This document shows, piece after piece, positions 35,229 to 44,361 of a stretch of DNA of 64,000 bases. Each line of letters begins with the position of its first letter. Within the stretch, counting starts at the first letter, position 1. Origin of the DNA: Pseudomonas sp. ANT_J12 (lineage in GTDB: Bacteria > Pseudomonadota > Gammaproteobacteria > Pseudomonadales > Pseudomonadaceae); assembly GCF_008370045.1 (NCBI RefSeq), contig NZ_VOBN01000001.1, positions 1,143,964 through 1,207,963 of the forward strand. The letters are read 5' to 3'. The translations under genes were made by a program, and so were the position numbers. The notes under the pieces were generated by a model, which was given only the letters and a program-made list of their open reading frames with translations, did not search any database and was not told the origin of the DNA.

Positions 35229-36328
35229 TGTTTCGACCCGGTTGCGAGGTTAAGACCAATCGTGTCCGGAACACCTTCCACCGCCACGCCGTCATGGAGT
35301 TTCAACTGCCCGGAAGTCACCACTTGCACGCCTTCGGTCAGGCCTTTGTTGACCACCGCCCAGCCATCGCGACGCTCACCGACCTTGATGCTTTCACGTT
35401 TGACTTTGGTCACGCCGGCCTCGTCGAGGTACACCGAGAACACGCTTTCGCCATAAGCGTTGTAGGTGATGGCGGTTTCCGGGATGAGCAGTTCCGCGGT
35501 TTGCGGCAGCGTCACCGAAACCCGCGCATACATGCCTGGGCGCAGCAGTTTTTTGGTATCGGTAATCACCGCCTGGACGTTAATGGTGTGGGACTGGTTG
35601 ATCTGTGGATCGACCGCCACGATCTTTCCCAGAAACTTCACATCGGCCCAGGCATCGACCTTGGCCTGCACGGTCTGGCCCAGTTCCACGCGGGAACCAT
35701 CGCGCTCGGCCAGAGTGAAGTTGACCCGCAGCACACCCGGATCGGTCAGCGTCGCGACAGCGCCGCCGGCTTCAAGGTATTGGCCCAGATGCGCCTGGCG
35801 AATGCCCAGGGTGCCGGCGAACGGTGCACGGATATGGCGCTGGGCAATTTGCGCCTGCATGCGTTCCATATCACCTTTGGCGGCATCCAGTTGAGCGCGG
35901 GCACTGTCGAAGGCGCGGCGGCTTTCGGCACCGGTCTTGGCCAGTTCCTGCACCCGAGCGAATTGCGCCCTGGCGGATTCGAACTCGCCCTTGAGGCGTA
36001 CCAGCTCACCCTGTTCGGGCGCATCGTTAAGGGTCAGCAACACTTGCCCGGCCTTCACTTCATCGCCGGACTCGAAATCGATATCCACCACCTTGCCGCT
36101 GACTTCAGCCGAGACCAAGACCTGACGCTGCGCTTCGAGCTTGCCGATCGCTTCGAGGTAGTAGGTGTACGGTTGCTTCTTGACCTGGGCCAGACCGACC
36201 CGGGTGCTGGGGATTCGTTGTTCGGCAGCCGCCGGGGCCGGTGACCAGAAACGCCAGCCCAATGCGCTGGAAATGATCACGACGAAGATAATAAAGACCA
36301 GTGTTTTAACTATATTTCGAGCAAGCAT
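35225..36328 (-). CDS. RND efflux membrane-fusion protein (HlyD/AcrA family)
   Basis: A 367-residue periplasmic adaptor with one N-terminal membrane-spanning helix (about 7-28), no lipobox, then barrel-sandwich, alpha-hairpin, lipoyl and membrane-proximal domains. Landmarks are YLEAIGKLEAQRQVLVSAEVSG, the hairpin EFESARAQFARVQELAKTGAES, and RAPFAGTLGIRQAHLGQYLEAG. It bridges the transporter and the outer-membrane tunnel. It is the first gene of the pump set, 133 bp downstream of the monooxygenase gene. Confidence 0.94.
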   Translation of the reverse strand: MLARNIVKTLVFIIFVVIISSALGWRFWSPAPAAAEQRIPSTRVGLAQVKKQPYTYYLEAIGKLEAQRQVLVSAEVSGKVVDIDFESGDEVKAGQVLLTLNDAPEQGELVRLKGEFESARAQFARVQELAKTGAESRRAFDSARAQLDAAKGDMERMQAQIAQRHIRAPFAGTLGIRQAHLGQYLEAGGAVATLTDPGVLRVNFTLAERDGSRVELGQTVQAKVDAWADVKFLGKIVAVDPQINQSHTINVQAVITDTKKLLRPGMYARVSVTLPQTAELLIPETAITYNAYGESVFSVYLDEAGVTKVKRESIKVGERRDGWAVVNKGLTEGVQVVTSGQLKLHDGVAVEGVPDTIGLNLATGSKQ

Positions 36329-36399
36329 GTGGCACTCCCTTGACTCTTTACTGCGAGCACAAAAGTTTAAGAATTAATAAAAAAGAGGCGACACAAACC

Positions 36400-36443
36400 C
36401 GGCGAGTTACTAATCCCTGTGATCAACCACTCATAACTCGCCG
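36400..36443 (-). other. Long-loop inverted repeat between monooxygenase and pump genes
   Basis: CGGCGAGTTA and TAACTCGCCG are perfect ten-base arms separated by 24 bases. On the minus strand a TCTTTTTTATT tract follows about 15 bases later. It could attenuate transcription into the pump genes from the operator-controlled promoter upstream. Confidence 0.45.
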
Positions 36444-36461
36444 AACTTGTTTATTAGCGTA

Positions 36462-37619
36462 TTACGCCGCAATCAGTACGTTGGTTTTATCCAAATACAG
36501 TTTGCCAATACCGTGCAAGTTCAAAGGCGACAAGGTGAAGTGCTTTGAACCGGTATGAATATCGCGGAAGCAACGTTCCAGGAAGCTGGTTTTGTAAACC
36601 GCCTTGGAACCGGCCAGTGCGTAGATCTGATTGACCGCATTCACCGAGTTTTCCGTGAGGACCGAAGCGGCCAGGCCGACCCGTGCGCTCACCGGTTCAC
36701 CGATGGTTTCACCGCGGTTGATCACTTGGCAGATGGCGTCTTCGAGCAACAATTGCGCGGTGTGCACCGAAGAAATGGCGCGGCCGGTCTTCTCGAAAAT
36801 CACCCCTTCCAGCCCCGGATCGGTATTCACCGCGCGGTCATTGCGAAAGTGATCGACCGCCGCCCGGGCCACGCCCAGCACGGTGGACATCGCCGCCAGC
36901 GTACCGAACTCGTAGTACCCCGTGGCATAAGCACGGGAGCTGCGAATTTCCGGGGATTTTTTCAGGGTTTCGACGTCCAGGGAGAACGCCTTGTTGACCA
37001 GCACCTGTGAACATTCAAAGTGGTTGCTGCCGGTGCCGCGCATGCCCAGGGTGTCCCAGGTGTGGTTGATCTTGCACTGGCTGGCCGGGACGAAAAACAT
37101 CCGCACCTCAGGCGCCGAGCCGTTGGCCGGGCCTTTGACGGTAGCGGTGCACACCAGCCAGTCGGCGTGGGCCGAGCCGCTGGCGAAGGCCCATTTGCCG
37201 CTCAACAGGTAGTCGTCGCCCACGGGCAACGCTTCGCCGCCGGAGTGGATCGCCCCGATCACGAAACCGTTGCAGGTGCTGTAGATCGCTTCGGAAGTGT
37301 GCTCCGGCAAATAGTCGGAGAGGCGCCCCATCGCCACTTGTACGGCCAATTGCCAGGAGACGGAAGCGTCATGCCGGGCAAATTCCAGCAGCATGGCGGA
37401 GGTGGTCTGGATATCGACCTGGGAACCACCAAACGCCCTGGACACGGAGGTCCGGGCAAAGCCTTCCTTGAAAAGCTCAGACATCACATCCTTGTGAGTC
37501 GCATTCGTCTGCTCGCTGTAATCCCGGTGTTTAAGGATCAAAGGATTCAGTGCACGTACCTTCTCAAGCCATTCATTGGATTCGGTGGGAAGGTTATTCC
37601 ATTGCATTAGATTTTTCAT
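36462..37619 (-). CDS. Acyl-CoA dehydrogenase-fold flavin monooxygenase (group D)
   Basis: A 385-residue protein of the acyl-CoA dehydrogenase fold. GKWAFASGSAHADWLVCTATV in the middle domain and WDTLGMRGTGSNHFECSQVLV are the flavin-contact segments shared with HpaB-C2, DszC and similar hydroxylases; the dehydrogenase's catalytic Glu is not evident. Such enzymes hydroxylate aromatic or heteroatom centres using reduced flavin from a separate reductase, which is available at 28587. AGGAG six bases upstream supports the ATG at 37619. A palindrome-bearing promoter lies 80-108 bases upstream. Confidence 0.82.
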   Translation of the reverse strand: MKNLMQWNNLPTESNEWLEKVRALNPLILKHRDYSEQTNATHKDVMSELFKEGFARTSVSRAFGGSQVDIQTTSAMLLEFARHDASVSWQLAVQVAMGRLSDYLPEHTSEAIYSTCNGFVIGAIHSGGEALPVGDDYLLSGKWAFASGSAHADWLVCTATVKGPANGSAPEVRMFFVPASQCKINHTWDTLGMRGTGSNHFECSQVLVNKAFSLDVETLKKSPEIRSSRAYATGYYEFGTLAAMSTVLGVARAAVDHFRNDRAVNTDPGLEGVIFEKTGRAISSVHTAQLLLEDAICQVINRGETIGEPVSARVGLAASVLTENSVNAVNQIYALAGSKAVYKTSFLERCFRDIHTGSKHFTLSPLNLHGIGKLYLDKTNVLIAA

Positions 37620-37698
37620 AACGGCTCCTAGCTATTATTTATTAACGTTCAGCAGACGAAAAACAGACAACGTTTTATTGTTATTAAACCCCGTGAAA

Positions 37699-37727
37699 AA
37701 TGTACGTCTACAGTCGTACATTGGCAA
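37699..37727 (-). promoter_or_regulatory. Operator S2 within the promoter of the monooxygenase and pump genes
   Basis: On the minus strand TTGCCA (37722-37727), 17 bases, TACATT (37699-37704). The palindrome TGTACGTCTACAGTCGTACA at 37701-37720 fills the spacer, with perfect six-base arms eight apart. It agrees with S3 at 18 of 20 positions. Confidence 0.75.
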
Positions 37728-37837
37728 GCGTTATTATCAGGAGCAATACTTATTTTTTAGAAGGCACTGATAATAATTAAAGGCGAAAAGAAACATCCGA
37801 ACTTGCAACGAAGTTACGGCGTTTAAACACTAAGGAA

Positions 37838-38713
37838 TTAACGTGCGCCGGCGCGTCGTGCGCTCACCTCCGACAGCGATGCCCAATCCTGATCGCCTTG
37901 GCCGTGGGCCATGCCATCCAGCAGGTTGTCCTTCAAGACACTGGCAAACGGCAACGGCACCTGCGCCGCTTCACCCGCCTCCAGCGCCAGGCGAATGTCT
38001 TTTAAGCCCAGGGATAATTTGAACCCGGCCGGCTCGAACTGTTTGTCGACCATCAGTTTTCCGTAGCCCTGATAGACCGGCACCGCAAACAGCGTCGAGG
38101 TGATCATATCGATGAAGGCTGCGCGGCTGATGCCGTAGCCGCTGGCCAGGGTCGAGGCCTCGGCCGTTGATTCGATCGCCGCGGCAATCATCAGATTGGC
38201 CGACAGCTTGGCGACGCACGCCAGTTCTGCACACTCGCCGAACGGCCAGGTCTTGCGCCCCAGCACATCGAACAATGGCTGGACCCGCGCCAACGCATCG
38301 GCCGGCCCGGACACCAGAATATTCAGATTGCCGGCCGCCGCGACATCCACCCGCCCCAGCACCGGTGCCGACACATAAGCCACCCCACGCTCGGCGTGCA
38401 GCGCCGCCATTTCCTTAGCCAGCGCCACCGACACCGTGGACATGTTCACATGCACGCTGCCCGGCGCCAGGCCGTGCAGCGCCTTGGCGTCGATGAACAC
38501 GGAGCGGATCGCGGCATCGTCGCCCAGCATCGAGATCAACACTTCGGCGTTCGCCGCCAGTGCCGGGCTGTCGACCGCTTGAGCGCCGGCCTGCACCAAT
38601 GCTTCCAGCGGCGCCGGCGAGCGATTCCACACGCGGACCTGATGACCGGCCTTCAGCAGGTTCAGCACCATCGGCGCGCCCATCGTGCCCAAACCAATAA
38701 AACCCAGTTCCAT
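37838..38713 (-). CDS. NAD(P)-dependent beta-hydroxyacid dehydrogenase-like reductase
   Basis: A 291-residue protein of the 3-hydroxyisobutyrate dehydrogenase superfamily. The N-terminal nucleotide motif is GFIGLGTMGAPM, and the catalytic Lys is in AKLSANLMIAA (Lys169, Asn173). The substrate-loop signature differs from the usual DAPVSGG and reads SAPVLGRVDVAAAG. This variant occurs in reductases acting on aldehydes or imines rather than on hydroxyisobutyrate. It is divergent from the luciferase-like gene, and one palindrome lies between them. Confidence 0.85.
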   Translation of the reverse strand: MELGFIGLGTMGAPMVLNLLKAGHQVRVWNRSPAPLEALVQAGAQAVDSPALAANAEVLISMLGDDAAIRSVFIDAKALHGLAPGSVHVNMSTVSVALAKEMAALHAERGVAYVSAPVLGRVDVAAAGNLNILVSGPADALARVQPLFDVLGRKTWPFGECAELACVAKLSANLMIAAAIESTAEASTLASGYGISRAAFIDMITSTLFAVPVYQGYGKLMVDKQFEPAGFKLSLGLKDIRLALEAGEAAQVPLPFASVLKDNLLDGMAHGQGDQDWASLSEVSARRAGAR

Positions 38714-38769
38714 GTCTTGCTCCTGTCGGTGTCAGGTGCCCGGAATGTCCGTTGCACGGCGAATCAGAA

Positions 38770-38802
38770 TTGCGATTGTACGTGTACAGGCGTACATTTC
38801 AA
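38770..38802. promoter_or_regulatory. Operator S3 in a face-to-face divergent promoter
   Basis: Rightward: TTGCGA (38770-38775), 17 bases, TACATT (38793-38798). Leftward: TTGAAA (38797-38802), 16 bases, TACAAT (38775-38780). Both enclose TGTACGTGTACAGGCGTACA at 38777-38796, so one palindrome could control the reductase gene and the luciferase-like gene together. Confidence 0.75.
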
Positions 38803-38870
38803 GTGCCTCGATTATTTAACCTTCGGAGCACCGGTTTCAAACATACCTATACGCAAGGCAAGGAGGCTTT

Positions 38871-40016
38871 ATGCAATTCGGGATCTACACCGTTGGCGAC
38901 GTCACGCAAGACCCGACCAACGCCAGTACCCCAAGTGAATCTCAGCGCATTCAGGCCACCCTGCAAATCGCGCAAAAAGCCGAGGACATCGGTCTTGATG
39001 TGTTCGCAACCGGCGAGCACCACAATCCGCCGTTCATTACCTCTTCCCCGACTACCCTGCTGGCGTACATCGCGGCGAAGACCCAACGCATCATCCTCTC
39101 GACCTCCACGACCCTCATCAGCACCAACGACCCGGTACGCCTGGCCGAAGAGTACTCGCTGCTGCAAAACCTCTGTGGCGGGCGCATGGACCTGATGCTG
39201 GGTCGCGGCAACACCGCGCCGGTCTACCCCTGGTTCGGCAAAAACATCACCGATGGCCTGCCGCTGGCGATGGAAAACTATCGGCTGCTGCACCAGTTGT
39301 GGCGCGAAGAAGACCTCAACTGGAGCGGTCGTTTTCGCACCCCGTTGCAGAACTTCACCTCGATTCCCCGCCCCCTGGACGACTTGCCGCCCTTCGTCTG
39401 GCACGGTTCGATCCGCACCCCGGAAATCGCCGAACAAGCGGCGTATTACGGCGACGGTTTTTTCGCCAGCCATATCCTCTGGCCCCGCGAACACTTCATT
39501 GCCCTGGTCGAGTTTTACCGGGAACGCTTTGCCTACTACGGCCATGGCACGCGTGAGCAAGCCATCGTCGGCCTGGGCGGGCATATCTTCATGCGCCGCA
39601 ACTCCCAGGATGCGCGACGCGAGTTTCGCCCCTACTTCGACAATGCCCCGGTGTACGGCCATGGACCGTCACTCGAAGAGTTCATGGAGATGACCCCGTT
39701 GTCGGTGGGCAGCCCCCAGGAAATCATCGACAAGACCCTGACCTTTCGTGAGCATTTCGGCGACTACCAGCGCCAATTGTTCCTGTTCGACCATGGCGGC
39801 ATTCCGTTGAAAACCGTGCTGGAACAACTCGACATGTTCGGCGCCGAAGTGCTGCCGGTGCTGCGCGAAGAAACCCGCAAACGCCGTTCGCCGCTGGCGG
39901 CCGAAGCCCCCACCCACGCCAATCGCCTGGCCCATTTGCATTCCACACAGATGCTTGAAATCGACCCGCGAACCGGTTTGAAAACCACGTCTCACGACAC
40001 CGTCACCGGTCGATAA
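38871..40016 (+). CDS. Luciferase-like (LLM class) flavin-dependent monooxygenase
   Basis: A 381-residue bacterial-luciferase-family TIM barrel. The N-terminus QFGIYTVGD, the GLDVFATGEHHNPPFITSSP loop (usual His pair region) and PVRLAEEYSLLQNLCGGRMDLMLGRG are diagnostic. It uses reduced FMN from a partner reductase to oxygenate its substrate. The C-terminal 40 residues, rich in Arg and Thr, extend past the usual fold. AAGGAGG directly before the ATG is a strong ribosome-binding site. It is convergent with the sugar operon; a hairpin separates the stops. Confidence 0.9.
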   Translation: MQFGIYTVGDVTQDPTNASTPSESQRIQATLQIAQKAEDIGLDVFATGEHHNPPFITSSPTTLLAYIAAKTQRIILSTSTTLISTNDPVRLAEEYSLLQNLCGGRMDLMLGRGNTAPVYPWFGKNITDGLPLAMENYRLLHQLWREEDLNWSGRFRTPLQNFTSIPRPLDDLPPFVWHGSIRTPEIAEQAAYYGDGFFASHILWPREHFIALVEFYRERFAYYGHGTREQAIVGLGGHIFMRRNSQDARREFRPYFDNAPVYGHGPSLEEFMEMTPLSVGSPQEIIDKTLTFREHFGDYQRQLFLFDHGGIPLKTVLEQLDMFGAEVLPVLREETRKRRSPLAAEAPTHANRLAHLHSTQMLEIDPRTGLKTTSHDTVTGR

Positions 40017-40024
40017 AACCACCC

Positions 40025-40058
40025 GGCAAGCGCCCTCGATCCATCGAGGGCCCTTGCC
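40025..40058. terminator. Bidirectional hairpin between convergent units
   Basis: GGCAAG and CCCTCGAT pair with ATCGAGGG and CTTGCC around a two-base loop, with small internal loops. On the minus strand GGTTTTA follows some bases later. It probably ends both the luciferase-like transcript and the sugar operon. Confidence 0.55.
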
Positions 40059-40063
40059 GAGGA

Positions 40064-40987
40064 TCAGGCCGCGCCCCGCAATGACTGACGCGCATCCATG
40101 ACCATCAACACATCATCGGTAATCAGCCGGGCGAGGTATTGACCGTAACCGGTCTTGCTCATGGCACCGGCCAGCACCAGCAACTGCGCATCGTCGATCC
40201 AGCCCTTGTTGTAGGCAATCTCTTCCAGGCAGGCGATTTTCAAGCCCTGGCGCTTCTCGATGGCGTGCACGAAATTGCCTGCTTCCAGCAACGCATCATG
40301 GGTGCCGGTGTCGAGCCAGGCCATGCCGCGCCCCATCACCGAGACATTCAATTTGCCCCGTTGCAGGTAGACGTTGTTGACGTCGGTGATTTCCAGCTCG
40401 CCCCGTGGCGACGGCTTGATATCAGCGGCGATCTGCAGCACTTCGTTGTCGTAGAAATACAGACCGGTGACGGCGAAATTGGATTTCGGATCGGTCGGTT
40501 TTTCGCAGATGCTCAAGGCCTTGCCGGTGGCATCGAACTCGACCACGCCAAAGCGCTCGGGGTCGGCCACGTAGTAGCCGAACACCGTCGCGCCCTCGTC
40601 GCGGCTGGCCGCTTGCAGCAGGGTTTCGCCGAAGCCGGCGCCGTAGAAAATGTTGTCGCCCAGCACCAGGCACACATTGTCTTCACCGACGAATTCGCGG
40701 CCGATGATGAAGGCCTGCGCCAGGCCGTCCGGGCTTGGCTGCACGGCATAGCTCAGGTTCAAACCCAACTGGCTGCCGTCGCCGAGCATGCGCTGGAAAC
40801 CGGGCAAATCTTCCGGGGTGGAAATGATCAGGATTTCGCGAATGTCCGCCAGCATCAACACTGACAGCGGGTAGTAGATCATCGGTTTGTCATACACCGG
40901 CAGCGACTGTTTGGACACGCCCAGGGTGATCGGGTGCAGACGCGAACCGGCGCCGCCCGCCAACAGAATTCCTTTGTACTTGGCCAT
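40064..40987 (-). CDS. rmlA: Glucose-1-phosphate thymidylyltransferase
   Basis: A 307-residue nucleotidyltransferase. The pyrophosphorylase signature is [15 protein letters not shown] (residues 7-21), then [14 protein letters not shown] and VLGDNIFYG. RmlA makes dTDP-glucose from dTTP and glucose-1-phosphate. It is the last gene of the five-gene sugar operon, 42 bp after rmlB. The expected next enzymes rmlC and rmlD are not beside it, so the final sugar need not be rhamnose. Confidence 0.95.
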   Translation of the reverse strand: MAKYKGILLAGGAGSRLHPITLGVSKQSLPVYDKPMIYYPLSVLMLADIREILIISTPEDLPGFQRMLGDGSQLGLNLSYAVQPSPDGLAQAFIIGREFVGEDNVCLVLGDNIFYGAGFGETLLQAASRDEGATVFGYYVADPERFGVVEFDATGKALSICEKPTDPKSNFAVTGLYFYDNEVLQIAADIKPSPRGELEITDVNNVYLQRGKLNVSVMGRGMAWLDTGTHDALLEAGNFVHAIEKRQGLKIACLEEIAYNKGWIDDAQLLVLAGAMSKTGYGQYLARLITDDVLMVMDARQSLRGAA

Positions 40988-41029
40988 GCTTTTTTCCTTT
41001 TAAGCAGAGAGGTTTGAAGGGGGTAATAT

Positions 41030-42112
41030 TCAGGCTTCAACCGATTCGGTGGCGTGTTCGCCGAGGCGTTCCAGGGCGTAGTCGCCCGACAGGACCCGCG
41101 CCCACCAAGGGCTGTTTTCCAGGTACCAGTCGACGGTTTTACGCATGCCGGTCTCGAAGGTTTCCTGCGGCGTCCAGCCCAGGTGGGCATGGATTTTCCC
41201 GGCGTCGACCGCGTAGCGTTTGTCGTGGCCCGGGCGATCCTTGACGAAGGTGATCAGGTCGCGAAAGTGCGCGACGCCCTCCGGTTTGACCGCGCCGCGC
41301 TCCTCCAGCAAATCGCACAAGGTGTGCACCACTTGCAGGTTGGTCTTCTCATTGTGACCGCCGATGTTGTAGGTCTGCCCGACCTCGCCACGACTGACCA
41401 CGGCATAGAGGGCCCGGGCATGATCCTCGACAAACAGCCAGTCGCGAACCTGCGCGCCATCGCCGTACACCGGCAACGGCTGACCTTGCAGCGCATTGAG
41501 AATGACGTGGGGAATCAGTTTTTCCGGGAAATGGAACGGCCCGTAATTGTTCGAACAATTGCTCAGCACCACCGGCAAACCGAAGGTGCGGTGCCATGAA
41601 CGCACCAGGTGATCGGAACTGGCCTTGCTCGCGGAATACGGCGAACTCGGCGCGTAAGCCGTGGTTTCGGTGAAGGCCGGGTCCTGGGGCTCTAGGTCGC
41701 CATACACTTCATCGGTGGAAATGTGGTGGAAGCGAAACGCGGCCTGGCGCGGCGCATCCAGCCGGTTCCAGTAGCTTCGTGCCGCTTCGAGCAAGGTGTA
41801 GGTGCCGACGATATTGGTTTCGATGAACGCCTGCGGGCCTTCGATCGAGCGGTCCACGTGGGACTCGGCGGCCAAGTGCATCACGGCATCGGGTTGCTGG
41901 GCAGCGAAGATCTCGTCCAGCGCATTCTTGCTGCGGATATCCACCTGGTAAAACGAGTAGCGCGGCGAGGCGGCGACGTCGGCCAACGAATCCAGGTTGC
42001 CGGCGTAGGTCAACTTGTCCACGTTGATGACTTCGCAGTCGGTTTCATTGATCAGATACCGCACGACGGCCGAGCCGATAAAACCCGCGCCCCCAGTCAC
42101 TAAAATTTTCAT
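41030..42112 (-). CDS. rmlB: dTDP-glucose 4,6-dehydratase
   Basis: A 360-residue extended-SDR enzyme. The NAD loop is [13 protein letters not shown], the catalytic region is STDEVYGDL, and the Tyr-Lys pair is in YSASKASSD. It converts dTDP-glucose to dTDP-4-keto-6-deoxyglucose, the branch point to many deoxysugars. It follows the 725-residue toroid protein by 49 bp and precedes rmlA. No epimerase, reductase, aminotransferase or methyltransferase for this sugar is seen nearby. Confidence 0.95.
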   Translation of the reverse strand: MKILVTGGAGFIGSAVVRYLINETDCEVINVDKLTYAGNLDSLADVAASPRYSFYQVDIRSKNALDEIFAAQQPDAVMHLAAESHVDRSIEGPQAFIETNIVGTYTLLEAARSYWNRLDAPRQAAFRFHHISTDEVYGDLEPQDPAFTETTAYAPSSPYSASKASSDHLVRSWHRTFGLPVVLSNCSNNYGPFHFPEKLIPHVILNALQGQPLPVYGDGAQVRDWLFVEDHARALYAVVSRGEVGQTYNIGGHNEKTNLQVVHTLCDLLEERGAVKPEGVAHFRDLITFVKDRPGHDKRYAVDAGKIHAHLGWTPQETFETGMRKTVDWYLENSPWWARVLSGDYALERLGEHATESVEA

Positions 42113-42161
42113 CAGCGCCTCCCTTGGCCAATTGATGATTGAACAATCCTTGAACGTTCGC

Positions 42162-44339
42162 TCAGTTGAGCAAAGCCACCCAGTACTGGCTCAAGCCCTG
42201 CTCCAGAATCAGCAGCGTCTGGATGCAGACAAAGCTTTCATCGGTGGTGGCCGACGTCGAGTTGAGCGGGCCGAATCCGCCGTCCTGTTTTTGATGGGCG
42301 GCAATCCAGTCCTTCGATTCCTGCAGATAAACCGGTTGGGCATCAAGCAAGTACATCGCCGCAATGGCCATGTAAGTGCCCACCAGGCTCACGGCTTTAC
42401 CCGGCCGGTAATGGAACGAACCATTGGCCAATTGCAGTTTTTGCAGCCAGGCCACGGTGTGCCCGGCGTCGACGATGCGCTTGTTGAGAATGAACAGCGT
42501 CGACACCACGCGGTACACCGAAAACGCGTCCGGCGGATAACCCGGTTTGTTGGCAAACCCGCCGTCTGCGGTGCGGCAGCGCAACGCGAACGCGAGGACC
42601 GCTTGCTCGTCCGGGGCCTTGGCGCCCAGCGCATGCAGCGATAGCACCGCCAGGTTGGTGTGCCAGATATCGGAGGCAAAACCCGGCACATCGCCGAAAC
42701 CACCGTCCGGGTTCTGGCTTGCCTGCAAGTAACGCACGCAACCGTCGATATCGTTCGGCAGAGCGCCCAGCACCCGCAACGACAACACCGCGCAGTAACT
42801 GGCGAACACATCGCTCAGGTGCCCCGGCTGCTCGGCGAAGCCGCCGTCGGTGTTTTGCGAAGACTTGATGCAATCGATCAGGCTCGCCTTGTTTTCAATC
42901 TGGATGCCCAGCGCGTGCAGGTCCGAGATCACGTGCAAGCCGGAAAACACCTGCCAGGTCTTGTCCGCCCGAAAGCCCAGCGGCGCGGTTTCGGCGGTCA
43001 GCCCGTACGGCGTATCGCTTGAAGCGCGGGCCTTGGACAGCCAGGCCAGGTAGCGTTTCAGATCCACGTTGATGGCGGGCACGGCCGCAGGATGGATGTC
43101 TTGCACATCGCCGCTGCCATCGATCGCGATCAGTTCCTGCGCCACCAACGCCGCATCGTCGTGATGATGCACGGTGGCCGGTGGCGCCAGGTTCTGCAGG
43201 GCGTGGGCGGCGGCCAACTGGGTTTTCAGGCTCTTCAAGTGCAGCGGCAAGTAAGTCAGGTTGCCGATGCTGAAGATCCCCGGCTGACGCGGCGGCGCCC
43301 AAAACTGCCGGATAAACGGCACGGTCGGGTCGTCGGGGGTGGACCAGAAGTAGCCCTTGCCCAGGAACAGCCCGCCGTTGCTGCGGTCATGAAACTCCAG
43401 CAACGCGGCGGTCACCGAGGCTCGATCAGGCCCTTCGAAACCGCCCGGGAATGCCTGCATCGCCTGCAACAGTAACGCGACGTCGTAGGCGGTTTTGATC
43501 GGGAACGGCGACTCGTGTTTTTTGTACGAGGTGTGCCAGTCGACCCGCACTTTGCCGTTGATGCACACCCGGTCCCAATACCCGCCATAGGCCGGATCGC
43601 GAAACAGCGCCAGGGTTTGCAGCAGAAACGAGCGCGCCAGATTCGACAGCGCATTGTCGTCGCGAACATTCGCCAGTCGCGCCAGTGCAAGGCTGATGTG
43701 GGCGCGCACGGCGCAGCGGCTCAAGTCCACGTCGACGCACGAGTCACTGTCACCGCCGGCGATGCGTGCGATCAGGTTTTCGGTATGCACCTGCAGGTGC
43801 CCGACCAGTCCCTGGCCCAACGGATCGTTGCCGATCCGGGTGAGCAGGTTGGCCGCGCTGATATCCAGCTCAATGGACGTCGCCACTTCCAGGGGCGTCG
43901 ACCAATCGCTGCTGTAGACGCCGGCGACGGTGGACCGGGCGTAGAGCGCTTCGATCTTTTCCAGCATCGCGCTGATGATCTCGCGGTTCGCCGCGCTGTG
44001 TGGCACCCGGCGCTGATAGGCCATCAAGGCATTCAGCGCATCCAGTTGCAGCGCCAGGGTCCGGCAGCGCCCCGAACCGTGGGGCGTCCAGAACTGATCG
44101 GCCAGTTCATGGAACCCCGCGTTCTGGGCATCGTACAGACCCATCAACCCGTCATGGGCGAAGCGCAATTGCGCTTCATCGCCATGCTCGGCCTGGTAGA
44201 GCGTCGCCTCAACCTGATCCTGCAACTGCTTGTCACTGGAAATGGCGACCTGCCCACTGGCATCGGTGATTGCAAAATAGCCACCGTGCTCGGGGTCGGC
44301 GAGGCCTTGATCAAAAAAGAACTGCGGATGAAGCGACAT
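42162..44339 (-). CDS. Fusion of AGE-like alpha/alpha barrel and prenyltransferase-type repeat toroid
   Basis: A 725-residue cytoplasmic protein, unusual in layout. Residues about 1-380 resemble the alpha/alpha-barrel of N-acylglucosamine-2-epimerase/YyaL proteins ([41 protein letters not shown]). Residues about 440-725 contain four to five repeats of about 50 residues with DGGF turns ([50 protein letters not shown]), as in protein-prenyltransferase beta subunits and squalene cyclases. The cyclase DxDD motif is absent, and a complete Asp-Cys-His zinc set of prenyltransferases could not be confirmed. It lies between the glycosyltransferase and rmlB genes. Its reaction is unknown. Confidence 0.7.
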   Translation of the reverse strand: MSLHPQFFFDQGLADPEHGGYFAITDASGQVAISSDKQLQDQVEATLYQAEHGDEAQLRFAHDGLMGLYDAQNAGFHELADQFWTPHGSGRCRTLALQLDALNALMAYQRRVPHSAANREIISAMLEKIEALYARSTVAGVYSSDWSTPLEVATSIELDISAANLLTRIGNDPLGQGLVGHLQVHTENLIARIAGGDSDSCVDVDLSRCAVRAHISLALARLANVRDDNALSNLARSFLLQTLALFRDPAYGGYWDRVCINGKVRVDWHTSYKKHESPFPIKTAYDVALLLQAMQAFPGGFEGPDRASVTAALLEFHDRSNGGLFLGKGYFWSTPDDPTVPFIRQFWAPPRQPGIFSIGNLTYLPLHLKSLKTQLAAAHALQNLAPPATVHHHDDAALVAQELIAIDGSGDVQDIHPAAVPAINVDLKRYLAWLSKARASSDTPYGLTAETAPLGFRADKTWQVFSGLHVISDLHALGIQIENKASLIDCIKSSQNTDGGFAEQPGHLSDVFASYCAVLSLRVLGALPNDIDGCVRYLQASQNPDGGFGDVPGFASDIWHTNLAVLSLHALGAKAPDEQAVLAFALRCRTADGGFANKPGYPPDAFSVYRVVSTLFILNKRIVDAGHTVAWLQKLQLANGSFHYRPGKAVSLVGTYMAIAAMYLLDAQPVYLQESKDWIAAHQKQDGGFGPLNSTSATTDESFVCIQTLLILEQGLSQYWVALLN

Positions 44340-44361
44340 GGTGAATCCCTCTTCCTTGAGG

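Noticed and set aside
42162..44339. Squalene-hopene cyclase
   Set aside because: Only the DGGF-type repeats match; the catalytic DxDD is absent and the N-terminal half is a different fold.
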